A DNA stretch of 64,000 bases from Hyphomicrobiales bacterium (GCA_009377755.1 WHTM01000002.1:124001-188000); one strand, 5' to 3'. Shown: positions 44,975 to 54,051, counted from the first letter of the stretch. Numbers and translations: made by a program. The notes: a model not told the origin generated them from the sequence alone.

Positions 44975-45564
44975 TGGTGCTGGAGCCTCCGAATGAGCGG
45001 GAGAATCGTGTCATCGAGATCTTTCGGCGTCAGCGGTCCAATGTGCTTGTGGGCGATGTGCCCGTCCTTCGTAATCACGAAGGTCTCGGGGACGCCGTAA
45101 ACGCCCCAATCGATGGCGACACGGCCGCCACGATCGACGCCAGTTCGCGTATAGGGATCGCCCAGAGTATTGAGCCACCGCGCGGCATTGTCGGGCCGAT
45201 CCTTGTAGTTGAGGCCGTGGATCGGGACGACACCGTCCGCCTTCATCCGCATCAAGAGGGGATGTTCTTCTCTGCACGCCACGCACCATGAGGCGAACAC
45301 GTTGACGAGCGAGGCCTCGCCAATGAGATCGGAAGCCGAGAGGCCAAGTGTGCGGCCCTGGACAGGGCGTAGGCTGAACTGCGGCACCGACTTTCCGATC
45401 AGCGCCGAAGGAATCTCACGCGGATTGTGCGCCAGAGCCCAGCCAAGGATCATCGCAAGCGCGATGAAGAGCGTGACTGGAATGAGATAGCGAAATCGCG
45501 GCGATCGCATGCCCGTTCTAGCCGTCGCTGGATGGGTCGTTGTCAGGGTTGAATCGGCGTTCAT
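44971..45564 (-). CDS. CcmG/DsbE-like thiol:disulfide oxidoreductase
   Basis: A 197-residue membrane-anchored redoxin. One N-terminal helix (YLIPVTLFIALAMILGWAL) precedes the thioredoxin fold with FASWCVACREEHPLL as active site and WGVYGVPETFVITKDG, the CcmG signature with the acidic GVPE loop. It would keep apocytochrome c cysteines reduced for heme attachment, which fits the cytochrome c gene upstream. ATG 45564 overlaps the stop of the small peptide gene; ATG 45510 is a possible internal start. Confidence 0.87.
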   Translation of the reverse strand: MNADSTLTTTHPATARTGMRSPRFRYLIPVTLFIALAMILGWALAHNPREIPSALIGKSVPQFSLRPVQGRTLGLSASDLIGEASLVNVFASWCVACREEHPLLMRMKADGVVPIHGLNYKDRPDNAARWLNTLGDPYTRTGVDRGGRVAIDWGVYGVPETFVITKDGHIAHKHIGPLTPKDLDDTILPLIRRLQHQ

Positions 45565-45722
45565 AGTCGCTCCGATCGGCGATGCCGGCTGCTCTTGGCC
45601 AGATGCCTGACGAGAAGAACGAGCCCGCACGCAACGAAGACCACGACAAGGACGCCTACCGCGGTCCCTGCGTACATTCCGAGCTCATAACCCCAGTCGA
45701 ATTCTCTCATCGCCGATGTCAT
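45561..45722 (-). CDS. Small single-helix membrane protein (CcmD-like position)
   Basis: A 53-residue peptide: MTSAMREFDWGYELGMYAGT, one membrane helix (AVGVLVVVFVACGLVLLV) and a basic tail RHLAKSSRHRRSERL. CGGAGG lies eight bases upstream of ATG 45722, and the stop overlaps the CcmG-like ATG (ATGA), both good signs of a real gene. Its place directly before ccmG recalls CcmD, a short helical peptide of the heme exporter, but sequence similarity is not convincing. Confidence 0.7.
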   Translation of the reverse strand: MTSAMREFDWGYELGMYAGTAVGVLVVVFVACGLVLLVRHLAKSSRHRRSERL

Positions 45723-45740
45723 CGGCCTAGCCTCCGGCGA

Positions 45741-46178
45741 TCATTCCACCGCGTAGACGCTGGAATCAGCGTCGCTTCCAATCTCGTAGATCGTGAAGGG
45801 CTCGGCCTTCTGCCCAGTCATTCCAGGCGACCCCTGCGGCATGCCCGGAAGCGAAATGCCCCTGATATCCGGACGCTCGGTCAGAAGCTTGTCGATCGTC
45901 TTCACGGGCACGTGGCCTTCGACCACGTAGTTGCCAATCAATGTGGTGTGGCAGCCCTCAAACTTTCCGGACACGCCGTGCTGCTCTTTGATTAGCGATA
46001 GGTCATGGGTCGCGACGACCTTCACCTCGAAGCCGTTTCGGCGCAGATACTTCGCGTATTGCTCGCAGCAGCTGCACTGCGGATTCTTGAAGAGCGTGGC
46101 CAGGGGCCGTTCAGCGGCGTCCGCTCCGCCAGCGGAAATCAGCGAAAAGAACATGGCCAAGAGTGCTGTACGGATCAT
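45741..46178 (-). CDS. DUF411 metal-binding protein
   Basis: A 145-residue secreted protein. AGGAGACG lies upstream of ATG 46178 (MIRTALLAMFFSLIS, cleavage near ADAAERP). The domain begins ATLFKNPQCSCCEQYAKYLR, with the CxCC metal motif, and continues LIGNYVVEGHVPVKTIDKLL and GISLPGMPQGSPGM, which define DUF411. Such proteins occur with copper or silver resistance genes; a copper-delivery or storage role is inferred. Confidence 0.87.
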   Translation of the reverse strand: MIRTALLAMFFSLISAGGADAAERPLATLFKNPQCSCCEQYAKYLRRNGFEVKVVATHDLSLIKEQHGVSGKFEGCHTTLIGNYVVEGHVPVKTIDKLLTERPDIRGISLPGMPQGSPGMTGQKAEPFTIYEIGSDADSSVYAVE

Positions 46179-46231
46179 CCATCGTCTCCTGTTTGTTTCC
46201 GGCCCCATGATTGATGGCTCTATGCAAACGA

Positions 46232-46930
46232 TCAGCATTTGCTTTGAACAAATGTGCTGATTTGAGCGGGACCGGAGAACACGAGCGATGCGCGATCTCC
46301 CTGCATTCCGCTTTGCGTCAGCACCGGCTTCCCACCCTTCGGGCCGTTCGGGCCTGAATCGACCTTGAGTCGCAAGTTCATCTCCCAGATCGACCGCTCG
46401 GTGCCGTTCGCGGTGACGACGAAGAAGCTGTTGCGACAATGACGGACAGAGACGACCTGCTCCTCGGGCCTCGCCCGATCCAGCGATTCCGGCACCTGTC
46501 CACGCGCCATCCGCGCAGGGAGCAAGCCTTTCGCCACGACGGACTTGGCGCCGTCGGGAGCAAAAGCAAGCCGGAGAAACGCGATGAGATCGGCGCGAGT
46601 CTTATCGTCCTTGATCCCGCGGAAGGTCATAGAATTGTCTTTAACGAAGGCGGCCGGGTCGGCGACCCACGCGTTCAGTGTGGTCTCGTCCCAAAAGAAC
46701 TCCTGAGTTTTGAGGGCCTCTGAGTATCGCGGGTAATCTGCGATCGACGCGGCCTTCTTTCCCCATAATCCCGCGAGACTGGGTCCGGTCAGGTGCACGT
46801 TAGGCTCAAGGGAGTGACAGGCGACGCAGGCGCGATAAACCGAGGCGCCACGTTTCGCATCGCCGTCAGCGGCGACCGCCGCAGCCGAGATCAGGAGGAC
46901 GGCACCAGCAACTGGAATTTTCGTGCGCAT
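46232..46930 (-). CDS. Class I cytochrome c with C-terminal extension
   Basis: A 232-residue exported protein. The signal MRTKIPVAGAVLLISAAA is followed by a mono-heme domain with CVACHSLEPN (heme attachment), GPSLAGLWG and the axial Met region KDNSMTFRGIKD. The cytochrome domain ends near residue 130; the last 90 residues (HCRNSFFVVTANGTERSIWE onward, ending STFVQSKC with a Cys) form an unrecognised domain. GGAGG lies ten bases before ATG 46930. It probably passes electrons to or from the multicopper oxidase encoded 13 bases upstream. Confidence 0.85.
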   Translation of the reverse strand: MRTKIPVAGAVLLISAAAVAADGDAKRGASVYRACVACHSLEPNVHLTGPSLAGLWGKKAASIADYPRYSEALKTQEFFWDETTLNAWVADPAAFVKDNSMTFRGIKDDKTRADLIAFLRLAFAPDGAKSVVAKGLLPARMARGQVPESLDRARPEEQVVSVRHCRNSFFVVTANGTERSIWEMNLRLKVDSGPNGPKGGKPVLTQSGMQGDRASLVFSGPAQISTFVQSKC

Positions 46931-46943
46931 GAAAGGCCTCCGA

Positions 46944-48380
46944 TCAGGCAACGCGGATCACACCCATCATCCCGCCAAGCTGGTGCTCAAGGACGTGGCA
47001 GTGGAACATCCAGTCGCCGGGATTGTCGGCGACGAAGGCGATCTCGGCGCGCTCACGCGGAGCGAGCAGCACCGTGTCCTGCCATTCCTTATGCTCTGTC
47101 GGCTGTCCGTTTCGGCTGATCACCCGAAACGAATGACCGTGAAGGTGCATCGGATGGTGCCATGCCGTGTCATTGACGAGTTCCAGCACGTGGGATCGGT
47201 CGCGATGAAGCGTCAGCAGCGGCTCGTGCACGTGTCCCGATGCCGCGACACCGTTGATGGCCCAGATCAGGCCATTGTGCATGAGCGTGCGAATATCGAC
47301 TTGCTTTCCATCCATCGTCGCCATCTGCATCGTGCCCATCATTCCGCCTCCCAGCGTGACCTGATGGCGTTGCGCACCTTTCATGTCGGGTTCGGGCAAC
47401 GGATTGCCGGCGAGCCGGATGGCCTGAAACTCTGACAGCTCGCGCAGCGGCAGTTCGTCGGTGTAGTTGAGGTCGAGCAGCCGGTATTCGAGACTGCGGT
47501 AGAACGTATCGAGCACGCGAAAGCGCTGCCCGGGCCGACCGGTCATGTCGAGTAAGAGATCAACGCGCATGGCCGAGCCGAGGACGATGCGGCCGTTTGG
47601 CGGCGTGTGGGGCTCGACCGGATGACCGTCGATCGCGATCACTTGCGGACTGTGACCTTCGAACTCGAGGCCAAAGATTCGCGCGTTGGCCGCATTGATG
47701 AGGCGCAGGCGAATGCGCTCGCCGACTCGTACGCTGAAGGTCTCGAGTACCCGGCCATTGACCGTGACGGTGTTGCCGACACGGCCGTTGTGGCTGACGT
47801 CCATCATCGCGCCGAAGTCGTCGCTGATCGATGCGTCCCGCAATAGCCGCCAGTCGCTGAGCACCCACGTGACATCACGATCAACCGGGATTGATTCCGG
47901 CTCCTCCACGATCAAGGGACCATAGAGGCCACGGCCAACCTGTGCGTAGCTGCGCTGATGCGGGTGGTACCAGAAGGTGCCAGCGTCGGGACAATCGAAC
48001 TCGTAGACGAACGGTTCGCCCGGCGCGATCGGCTTCTGGGTCAGGTGCGGCACGCCATCCATCGCGTTCGGCACTCGCACGCCGTGCCAATGGACGGTTG
48101 TTTCTTCCTTGAGATTGTTTTCAACGAGCACGCGAACCCGCTCGCCCTGGCGCACCCGGATCTCGGGCCCGGGGATACGGCCGCCGTAGCACCATACATC
48201 CGTGTCCGGATGCGGCGGGCCGACAAGGGATACTTGCCCGGGCGCGGCAACGAGGGTGAATTCCCTCACCGGAGTCGCGGCACCGGATGTGTGGTACGGT
48301 AGCGATGCCGCCGCGGTGATGCTCGCGCTTCCGACGAGAAATGCCCGACGGTCGATCGCCGGAAATCTGATAGTGGACAT
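46944..48380 (-). CDS. Multicopper oxidase, Tat-exported
   Basis: A 478-residue three-cupredoxin oxidase. The N-terminus has a Tat motif (DRRAFLVGSASITAAASLPY). All copper motifs are present: TTVHWHGVRV, GTFWYHPHQRS, HHPMHLHGHSFRV and WMFHCHVLEHQLGGMM (Cys-His and axial Met of T1 copper). A short Met-rich insert (GGGMMGTMQMATM) lies near residue 370, as in CueO-like cuprous oxidases. AAGGATGG precedes ATG 48380. It likely oxidises Cu(I) in the periplasm; laccase-type activity is the alternative. Confidence 0.92.
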   Translation of the reverse strand: MSTIRFPAIDRRAFLVGSASITAAASLPYHTSGAATPVREFTLVAAPGQVSLVGPPHPDTDVWCYGGRIPGPEIRVRQGERVRVLVENNLKEETTVHWHGVRVPNAMDGVPHLTQKPIAPGEPFVYEFDCPDAGTFWYHPHQRSYAQVGRGLYGPLIVEEPESIPVDRDVTWVLSDWRLLRDASISDDFGAMMDVSHNGRVGNTVTVNGRVLETFSVRVGERIRLRLINAANARIFGLEFEGHSPQVIAIDGHPVEPHTPPNGRIVLGSAMRVDLLLDMTGRPGQRFRVLDTFYRSLEYRLLDLNYTDELPLRELSEFQAIRLAGNPLPEPDMKGAQRHQVTLGGGMMGTMQMATMDGKQVDIRTLMHNGLIWAINGVAASGHVHEPLLTLHRDRSHVLELVNDTAWHHPMHLHGHSFRVISRNGQPTEHKEWQDTVLLAPRERAEIAFVADNPGDWMFHCHVLEHQLGGMMGVIRVA

Positions 48381-48513
48381 TGACGACCATCCTTTGCCTT
48401 GGGGGTGAGATGCTTGCGACGCCAGAAGAGCCGCATGCATCACAAGCTTGAGCGCGCACGCTGTGCCTCATCGCACACGCGCGTCCGCGCACGTCGCTCA
48501 GAGACGACGCGCT

Positions 48514-48858
48514 TCAGCCCAGGATGGTGGGTCTAGGAGGGTAGGGATCGGGCGGGCCGTGATGGCCAGCAACTGAGATGGCTGGAACCACCGGAGCAGA
48601 CAGCGAGACCGCTGCGACGACCGCGGGCACGAGCGGCAAAACAGCCGCTAGGCCGCCACACAGTGCAAAGCAGGCTGCCGGTGCGCCCTGATCATCGCCG
48701 CTACAGCCGCCGCAGCCGCTCGGCATCGGCATGTCGCTAGCCGCCGCCATGGTCATCTTCACGGCCATGTCGGAAGTCTGGATGCCATGGGCTATCAGCC
48801 CGACAGAAAGCGCCAGGGCCAAGAACAGGGCAGATAGGCGACGGACCTTCTCCGACAT
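48514..48858 (-). CDS. Small secreted or membrane protein with Cys-rich segment
   Basis: A 114-residue protein with an N-terminal hydrophobic signal (RRLSALFLALALSVGLIAHG), a central MPMPSGCGGCSGDDQG with Met and Cys residues, then a hydrophobic stretch and a Pro-rich tail. This layout recurs in alphaproteobacterial copper clusters but has no assigned function. ATG 48858 was chosen; a start ten codons upstream is possible. It is the first gene of the copper cluster transcript. The 177 bases upstream of it hold no further gene. Confidence 0.68.
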   Translation of the reverse strand: MSEKVRRLSALFLALALSVGLIAHGIQTSDMAVKMTMAAASDMPMPSGCGGCSGDDQGAPAACFALCGGLAAVLPLVPAVVAAVSLSAPVVPAISVAGHHGPPDPYPPRPTILG

Positions 48859-49035
48859 GTTGCGCAAAATAGCGGCTTGTCCCGGCAAAAGCTAGGGAGG
48901 CTCGCGTTTGGCGCCCGGTCACGAAATTGTGAGAAAGGTGCAAGATGCGCGCCGGTCATAGCGAGCGAGACCGCCTTCACCTCGGCGACGCGTTGCCCAG
49001 CCGCTCGTCACAGATCGCACTTGCTGCCCTCTCGA

Positions 49036-49512
49036 TTACGCCCGTTGCTCCGCGAGTTTGGCGAGTTGCTCAGTGACGGTGCCCCACCCATCGTAAAAGC
49101 CCATTTCTTCATGCATCTTTCGATCGGCGTTGTTCTTGTGCATCACGTGGGCGATATAGTCGGTGCCCATCGGATGGTCCTGCAGCGTGATCATCGCTGT
49201 CATGAAGGGCTGCTCGGCAGGTCTCCATCCACCGACCAGGGCATTCGTGAAGACGATCCGTTCGAGGTCGTCGATGGCGAGGAAGCAGCCACTCAGATGC
49301 GGCGTGAAATCGCCGCCGTTTTCGCTGATCTGGGTTACGAATGACCCGCCGGGACGGAGAGCCATTTTCAAAACTTTGCATTTGGCCGGCGCAGGAACCC
49401 ACCATTGCTCGAAGCTCGCGGGGTTTGTCCAGGCGCTCCAAACGACCGACCGGGGTGCCTTGATGACACGCGCTATCGTCAGGTCGAGATCTGGATTTGA
49501 CGATCGAATCAT
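49036..49512 (-). CDS. SRPBCC/AHSA1-family protein
   Basis: A 158-residue START-like fold protein: LTIARVIKAPRSVVWSAWTN, FEQWWVPAPAKC, ALRPGGSFVTQISENGG and a C-terminal helix GWGTVTEQLAKLAEQ. It is often encoded with ArsR regulators. ATG 49512 overlaps the ArsR stop by 4 bases, so the two form a unit. The bound ligand is unknown. Confidence 0.88.
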   Translation of the reverse strand: MIRSSNPDLDLTIARVIKAPRSVVWSAWTNPASFEQWWVPAPAKCKVLKMALRPGGSFVTQISENGGDFTPHLSGCFLAIDDLERIVFTNALVGGWRPAEQPFMTAMITLQDHPMGTDYIAHVMHKNNADRKMHEEMGFYDGWGTVTEQLAKLAEQRA

Positions 49513-49853
49513 TTAGATTTTTCCTTTTTTCGGGCGGCAGTAACAAACCGCTCGAGCCTGTCGGTGCGGCCCTCCCAGAGGGCGCGTTGTTCGGTCAGCC
49601 ACGCTTCGACCGCAGCAAACTGCTTCTTCTCGATGGCGCACGTCCGCACGCGACCTTCCTTGCGCGTGTGGATCATTCCGCTGCCCTCAAGACAATGGAT
49701 GTGTTTCATGAAGGACGGCAAAGCCATGTCGAATGGTTCCGCCAAGTCGCTGATGCTTGCAGGGCCTCTGCCCAGCCGCCTTAACACCGCTCGTCGAGTG
49801 GGATCGGCAAGCGCTTGGAAGATGCCGGTCAGTTGCTCTTGATACTGATCCAT
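49509..49853 (-). CDS. ArsR-family transcriptional regulator
   Basis: A 114-residue winged-helix regulator: MDQYQEQLTGIFQALADPTR, AVLRRLGRGPASISDLAEPF, MALPSFMKHIHCLEGSGMI and HTRKEGRVRTCAI. No classical arsenic Cys motif is visible; this is the DUF-ArsR type paired with SRPBCC proteins. It probably regulates its own two-gene operon. The 218 bases upstream show no gene. Confidence 0.9.
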   Translation of the reverse strand: MDQYQEQLTGIFQALADPTRRAVLRRLGRGPASISDLAEPFDMALPSFMKHIHCLEGSGMIHTRKEGRVRTCAIEKKQFAAVEAWLTEQRALWEGRTDRLERFVTAARKKEKSK

Positions 49854-50071
49854 AAGGCTAAGTATCACATAAAAACACTTAGCACAAGAGCTAACTAAAT
49901 TCGATGCGGACCGGGCGTTGGGAACGGCGGCTGTTGGCGCAAATTAAATGATTCAGGCGTACGTCCGGCGGCAATCGGCGGCTGCGTCGTAGAATCCCGT
50001 CGAATCTGCGAGATGGCGGCGGGGGAGCGGAACTGTATTCCAACATTCTCTCGCAGGATTTCGCGGACCTT

Positions 50072-51115
50072 CTACGGAGATTTTCTGGGCGCTGTCACCT
50101 TACCAACAACGCTGCCGGGCGGCTGGAAATTGCGCCGATATTTCCCTGGCGCCAGGCCGGTGAGCTTGCGGAACAGGCGGCGGAAGGACGCTGCATCTTC
50201 ATAGCCGACGTCATGACCGATCTGCTCCACGGCCACGGCGCTCGTTTCGAGCAGCTGTTTGGCCTCTTCGACGCGAAGCGTCTGCACATAGGAGAGGGGC
50301 GAATAGCCCGTCGCGGCGCGGAATCGGCGGTCGAAGCTGCGCTTTCGCAATCCGGACTTCCGGACAAGCTCGGCAATGATGTCTTGCCGGTCGTAGTGCT
50401 TCGCGATCCATTGCTGGCAATGCAGGATGATCGCATCTCCATGATTCACGTTTTGGATCATCGACGCGTATGGAAGCTGGCCGTCGCGATGCCACTGGTA
50501 AAGAAAGAACTTTGACATCCGGATCGCTTCTTCCGTGCCGCCGTGCTTGGCAACGAGAAGAAGTGCGAGATCCTGCCATGACGAGGCGCCGCCGCCGCAA
50601 TAGAGGCTCCGCGCGGGGCCGGTCTGCACCAAGATGCGCTCGATACGGAGTGTGACATTCGGATAGTATTTGCGGAACAGCGGCGCATAGGTCGAGTGTG
50701 TGGTCGCCTCCTGACCCTCCAGCAGGCCGGTCTCCGCCAATACGATCGATCCACCGCATGCCGCGTAAAGATGCGCACCCCGCTGATGCATGCGTTTGAT
50801 CCAATCGATCATCCGGCGATCGAGCGAGCGTGGTGTTTGAGACGAACCGATGAGGACGTTCGGGATGAACACGACATCGGTCTTCTCGACCGCCGTGATC
50901 GTGTCCTGCGGAAAGATGCGGACGCCCGTAATGAGCTCCAGGGGGCCGTTTTCGGCCCCGACAAGACGTGGCACGAACAGGCCATTCGGCGTTCCCCCCT
51001 TCATGTTGTCCCATATGCGGCCGGCCGCCCACAGCGTGTCGTACACGCCATAGATGATCGAGGGGTCGCACTCGGGAAACACCGGAATGCTGACGTGGAC
51101 GCGTTTCTGGCTCAT
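50072..51115 (-). CDS. GlxA-type AraC-family regulator
   Basis: A 347-residue regulator with an N-terminal DJ-1/PfpI-like domain (VHVSIPVFPECDPSIIYGVY, HLYAACGGSIVLAETGLLEG) and a C-terminal AraC double helix-turn-helix (LRKRSFDRRFRAATGYSPL, AVEQIGHDVGYEDAASFRRL, FRKLTGLAPGKYRR). The AACGGS elbow replaces the AACTGA or similar of relatives. It is divergent from the methyltransferase across 121 bases and is its likely regulator. Confidence 0.9.
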   Translation of the reverse strand: MSQKRVHVSIPVFPECDPSIIYGVYDTLWAAGRIWDNMKGGTPNGLFVPRLVGAENGPLELITGVRIFPQDTITAVEKTDVVFIPNVLIGSSQTPRSLDRRMIDWIKRMHQRGAHLYAACGGSIVLAETGLLEGQEATTHSTYAPLFRKYYPNVTLRIERILVQTGPARSLYCGGGASSWQDLALLLVAKHGGTEEAIRMSKFFLYQWHRDGQLPYASMIQNVNHGDAIILHCQQWIAKHYDRQDIIAELVRKSGLRKRSFDRRFRAATGYSPLSYVQTLRVEEAKQLLETSAVAVEQIGHDVGYEDAASFRRLFRKLTGLAPGKYRRNFQPPGSVVGKVTAPRKSP

Positions 51116-51236
51116 GGGCCGATTGGCTCAAATGGCTCGGAAGCGACCATTCCGCCTCTCACGCGAGATGTCCAGCAATAGTATGCCCCCTTCCCGACGG
51201 CGCGCCCTTGCGCCCATCCAAATTGAGGTATGAGCG

Positions 51237-52283
51237 ATGAATCTGGACATGAACAAGCTCGAGCCGTTGCTCGGGACCGTCGTGAACGAACTCGGCGCGG
51301 CTTCCAATGCCGCCCTCGTGATCATCGGAGACAAGCTCGGGCTGTTTCGCGCGCTGTCGGCCGGCGCAATGAGACCCGCGGAGCTCGCGGAAAAGACCGG
51401 CACGCGTGAGCGCTATGTGCGCGAGTGGCTGTCGGCGCAGGCGGCCTCCGGCTTTGTCTCCTACGACGCCGGCCACGGCACGTTCTCGATGTCGCCGGAG
51501 CAGGCCGCCGTCTTCGCCGATGAGGAAAGCCCCGTATATGTGACAGGAGGCTTCTCCCTGCTCTCGGGCATCTATGCCGATGAGCCGAAGCTCACCGAGG
51601 CGTTCAAAACAGGCAAGGGACTCGGCTGGGGCGATCACTCGACCTGTGTTTTCTGCGGCGTCGAGCGCTTCTACAAGCCGGGCTACAAGGCCCACCTTGT
51701 CGTCGAGTGGCTCCCGTCTCTCGACGGTGTAGTCGATAAGCTGAAGCGCGGCGCAAAGGTTGCAGACGTCGGCTGCGGCCATGGTGCGTCGACGGTGCTG
51801 ATGGCGCAGGCTTTCCCCAACTCGGAGTTCGTCGGCATCGACTTTCACGAGGCTTCGATCAGCCACGCAAGGCAGCATGCCGACGGGCTCGACAACATCC
51901 GCTTCGAAGTCGCGCGGGCCCAGGACTATGAAGGGTCCGGCTACGACCTCGTCACGATGTTCGACGCTCTCCATGACATGGGCGATCCGGCTGGTGCGGT
52001 TGCCCATATACGCAAGACGCTGAAGCCCGACGGCAGCTTGATGCTGGTCGAGCCGGCGGCGGGGGACAGCCTTGCGGAGAATCTCAACCCGGTCGGACGG
52101 GTCTATTACGCCGGCTCGACCCACATATGCGTGCCGACTGCTCTCAATCAGGAGATCGGGCTCGCGCTGGGCGCGCAAGCCGGGGCAAAGTGCATCGGAA
52201 ATGTCGTCCGCGACGGCGGCTTCTCCCGGTTCCGCAAGGCGGCGGCCACGTCGTTCAATATGATCCTGGAAGCGCGGCCGTAG
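51237..52283 (+). CDS. SAM-dependent class I methyltransferase with N-terminal winged helix
   Basis: A 348-residue protein. Residues 1-85 form a dimerisation/winged-helix domain (MRPAELAEKTGTRERYVREW), and the SAM site is KVADVGCGHGASTVLMAQAF with later FVGIDFHEASI and TMFDALHDMGDP. This resembles small-molecule O-methyltransferases or Rv2258c-like proteins; the acceptor is unknown. A strong hairpin lies nine bases after the stop. Confidence 0.88.
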   Translation: MNLDMNKLEPLLGTVVNELGAASNAALVIIGDKLGLFRALSAGAMRPAELAEKTGTRERYVREWLSAQAASGFVSYDAGHGTFSMSPEQAAVFADEESPVYVTGGFSLLSGIYADEPKLTEAFKTGKGLGWGDHSTCVFCGVERFYKPGYKAHLVVEWLPSLDGVVDKLKRGAKVADVGCGHGASTVLMAQAFPNSEFVGIDFHEASISHARQHADGLDNIRFEVARAQDYEGSGYDLVTMFDALHDMGDPAGAVAHIRKTLKPDGSLMLVEPAAGDSLAENLNPVGRVYYAGSTHICVPTALNQEIGLALGAQAGAKCIGNVVRDGGFSRFRKAAATSFNMILEARP

Positions 52284-52292
52284 TGGAAAAGC

Positions 52293-52320
52293 GAAGGCGC
52301 TGCCCGTGGGCAGCGCCTTC
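52293..52320 (+). terminator. Hairpin after the methyltransferase gene
   Basis: GAAGGCGCTGCCC and GGGCAGCGCCTTC pair perfectly over 13 bases around a GT centre. It starts nine bases after the stop codon. No T-tract follows, so it may act as a terminator with Rho or as an mRNA end stabiliser. Confidence 0.6.
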
Positions 52321-53008
52321 GAGCAACTCCAGAACAAGTGCCTTCAACTCGGACTTGGACTTCGACGTTTCCAGCTCGCGTTCGCATAGCACGAGCGGCG
52401 GCGCCGAAACGCCGTTTTCGCCGCGGGTGCCTGCGGGTAGCCCCATCGCCGATCCACGAGCGAATCAGAGCAAAACCCCGCGCATTGCAGCGAAATTCTG
52501 CGAGGACTTGCTAAGAGCCGGCGAGCGAAAAAGGCCTTCACTGTGCGGTCGCTCGCAAATGGCGCGACTGCCTATTTTGCCTCCTTGGCGTGCGCTCACC
52601 GTCCGGCTGAACAAGCCAGGAGTGGGGCTGCTTTCATTTGAGTTCTAAGCCAAATGGATCACCCTGGCGAGGTCCCCGATAAGTTCGATTTGAGCACAGC
52701 GTCGACGGTAGTCCGGAACGTCACTTGGTCGACCAACGGGCGGATGATTTCGACCGCCTCGGTGCGGGTGGCGCCAGAGCGATTGCGCTTGACGATATCC
52801 GGATCTTGGTGGACCTTGACGAGAGACGCTGACCGCGTTCGCCACGTTCATAAACGTCGAGATTGAGAAGCGGCTAAAGGCCGTGGCAGCGTCGAACGTC
52901 AAACAAGACCGACCGGCGGGGCGGTGCGCTATCTGCTCACAATGGCTCCTGAGGAATACCAGGCAAAAAGCAAAGGCCCGCATCGCCTGACCAAGGACGG
53001 AGGCGACG
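52321..53008. other. Long non-coding stretch
   Basis: These 688 bases show no convincing gene. On the minus strand about 52660-52830 reads without stop for roughly 57 codons (QDPDIVKRNRSGATRTEAVE and onward), with no plausible start codon or ribosome-binding site. It could be a worn fragment, but no family is recognised. GGAGG near 52999 belongs to the next gene. Confidence 0.5.
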
Positions 53009-53998
53009 ATGATTATGAGAGCCCTGATTACGGCCTCGCTATGCGCCGGATGGGCGCTTCACGGCATCGGCGCCGCCCAAGCTCAATCGCAGACCTATCC
53101 CAACCGGCCGATCAGGATGGTCGTGCCGTTCCCTGCCGGTGGACCGACCGACGGCATGGCGCGTATCATCTCGGACCGGCTCGGTGCCGTGCTCGGTCAA
53201 AGCATCATCGTCGAGAACCGCGGCGGCGGTGCCGGCGGTAGCATCGGCGCCAAGGCCGTGGCTACGGCCGATCCCGACGGCTACACCATCCTCATCACAC
53301 CGGGAGGGGCACTGACGAGCGGTCCGGCCGTGCACAAGGAGAAGATCGGCTACGATCCGGTCAAGGTGTTCGTGCCCGTCGGTCAGCTCATCGAAGCGCC
53401 AATCATCATGTCTGTGCACCCGGACGTACCGGCAAAATCGCTCGCCGAGCTGGTGGCCTACGCCAAGGCCAATCCGGGCAAGATCAGTTGGGGCTCACAG
53501 GGCTTCGGTACAGCGCCGCACCTGCTCTCCGAACTGTTCAAGCTCGAAACCGGTGCCGACATCGTGCACGTGCCATTTCGCGGGACTGCACCCATGCTCG
53601 CTGGCATTATTGCCGGACAGGTCCAGATCGTCGCCGACCCGAGCACCACCAGCCTGCCGCACATCGAAGCCGGCAAGCTACGTCCGATCGCCGTCAATTC
53701 AAAACAGCGCATTGCGAAACTGCCGAACGTGCCGACCGTGATCGAGGCGGGGTTTCCGAATCTCGAGAACACGTTCTGGCTCGGTGTGGTGGCTCCGGCC
53801 CGAACGTCTCCGGAGATCATCAGCAAGCTCAACGGCGCGTTTCGCGAAAGCCTCAACCCTCCAGAGACCCGGGCGCGTTTGGCGAATCTGGGCGCCGAGA
53901 TCAAGATCGGCACGCCGGCCGAGTTCGGTGAGTTTCTCGCTGAGGAACTCGCGAAGTGGAACGGCGTCGTCAAGGCGGCCAACATCAAGGTGCAATGA
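53009..53998 (+). CDS. Bug-family tripartite tricarboxylate-type solute receptor
   Basis: A 329-residue periplasmic receptor. CGGAGG precedes ATG 53009; the signal MIMRALITASLCAGWALHGI ends near GAAQAQS. Bug hallmarks follow: YPNRPIRMVVPFPAGGPTDG, GQSIIVENRGGGAGGSIGAK, DGYTILITPGG and FGTAPHLLSELFKLETG, VPFRGTAPMLAGIIAGQVQI. No TctA/TctB membrane genes are in the window. It starts the acyl-CoA operon region, so the ligand may be the organic acid the operon degrades. Confidence 0.88.
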   Translation: MIMRALITASLCAGWALHGIGAAQAQSQTYPNRPIRMVVPFPAGGPTDGMARIISDRLGAVLGQSIIVENRGGGAGGSIGAKAVATADPDGYTILITPGGALTSGPAVHKEKIGYDPVKVFVPVGQLIEAPIIMSVHPDVPAKSLAELVAYAKANPGKISWGSQGFGTAPHLLSELFKLETGADIVHVPFRGTAPMLAGIIAGQVQIVADPSTTSLPHIEAGKLRPIAVNSKQRIAKLPNVPTVIEAGFPNLENTFWLGVVAPARTSPEIISKLNGAFRESLNPPETRARLANLGAEIKIGTPAEFGEFLAEELAKWNGVVKAANIKVQ

Positions 53999-54051
53999 AA
54001 TCTTGGGGGTATGCGAATCCGGACACGCATCAGTAATGAAAATTGGATCGC

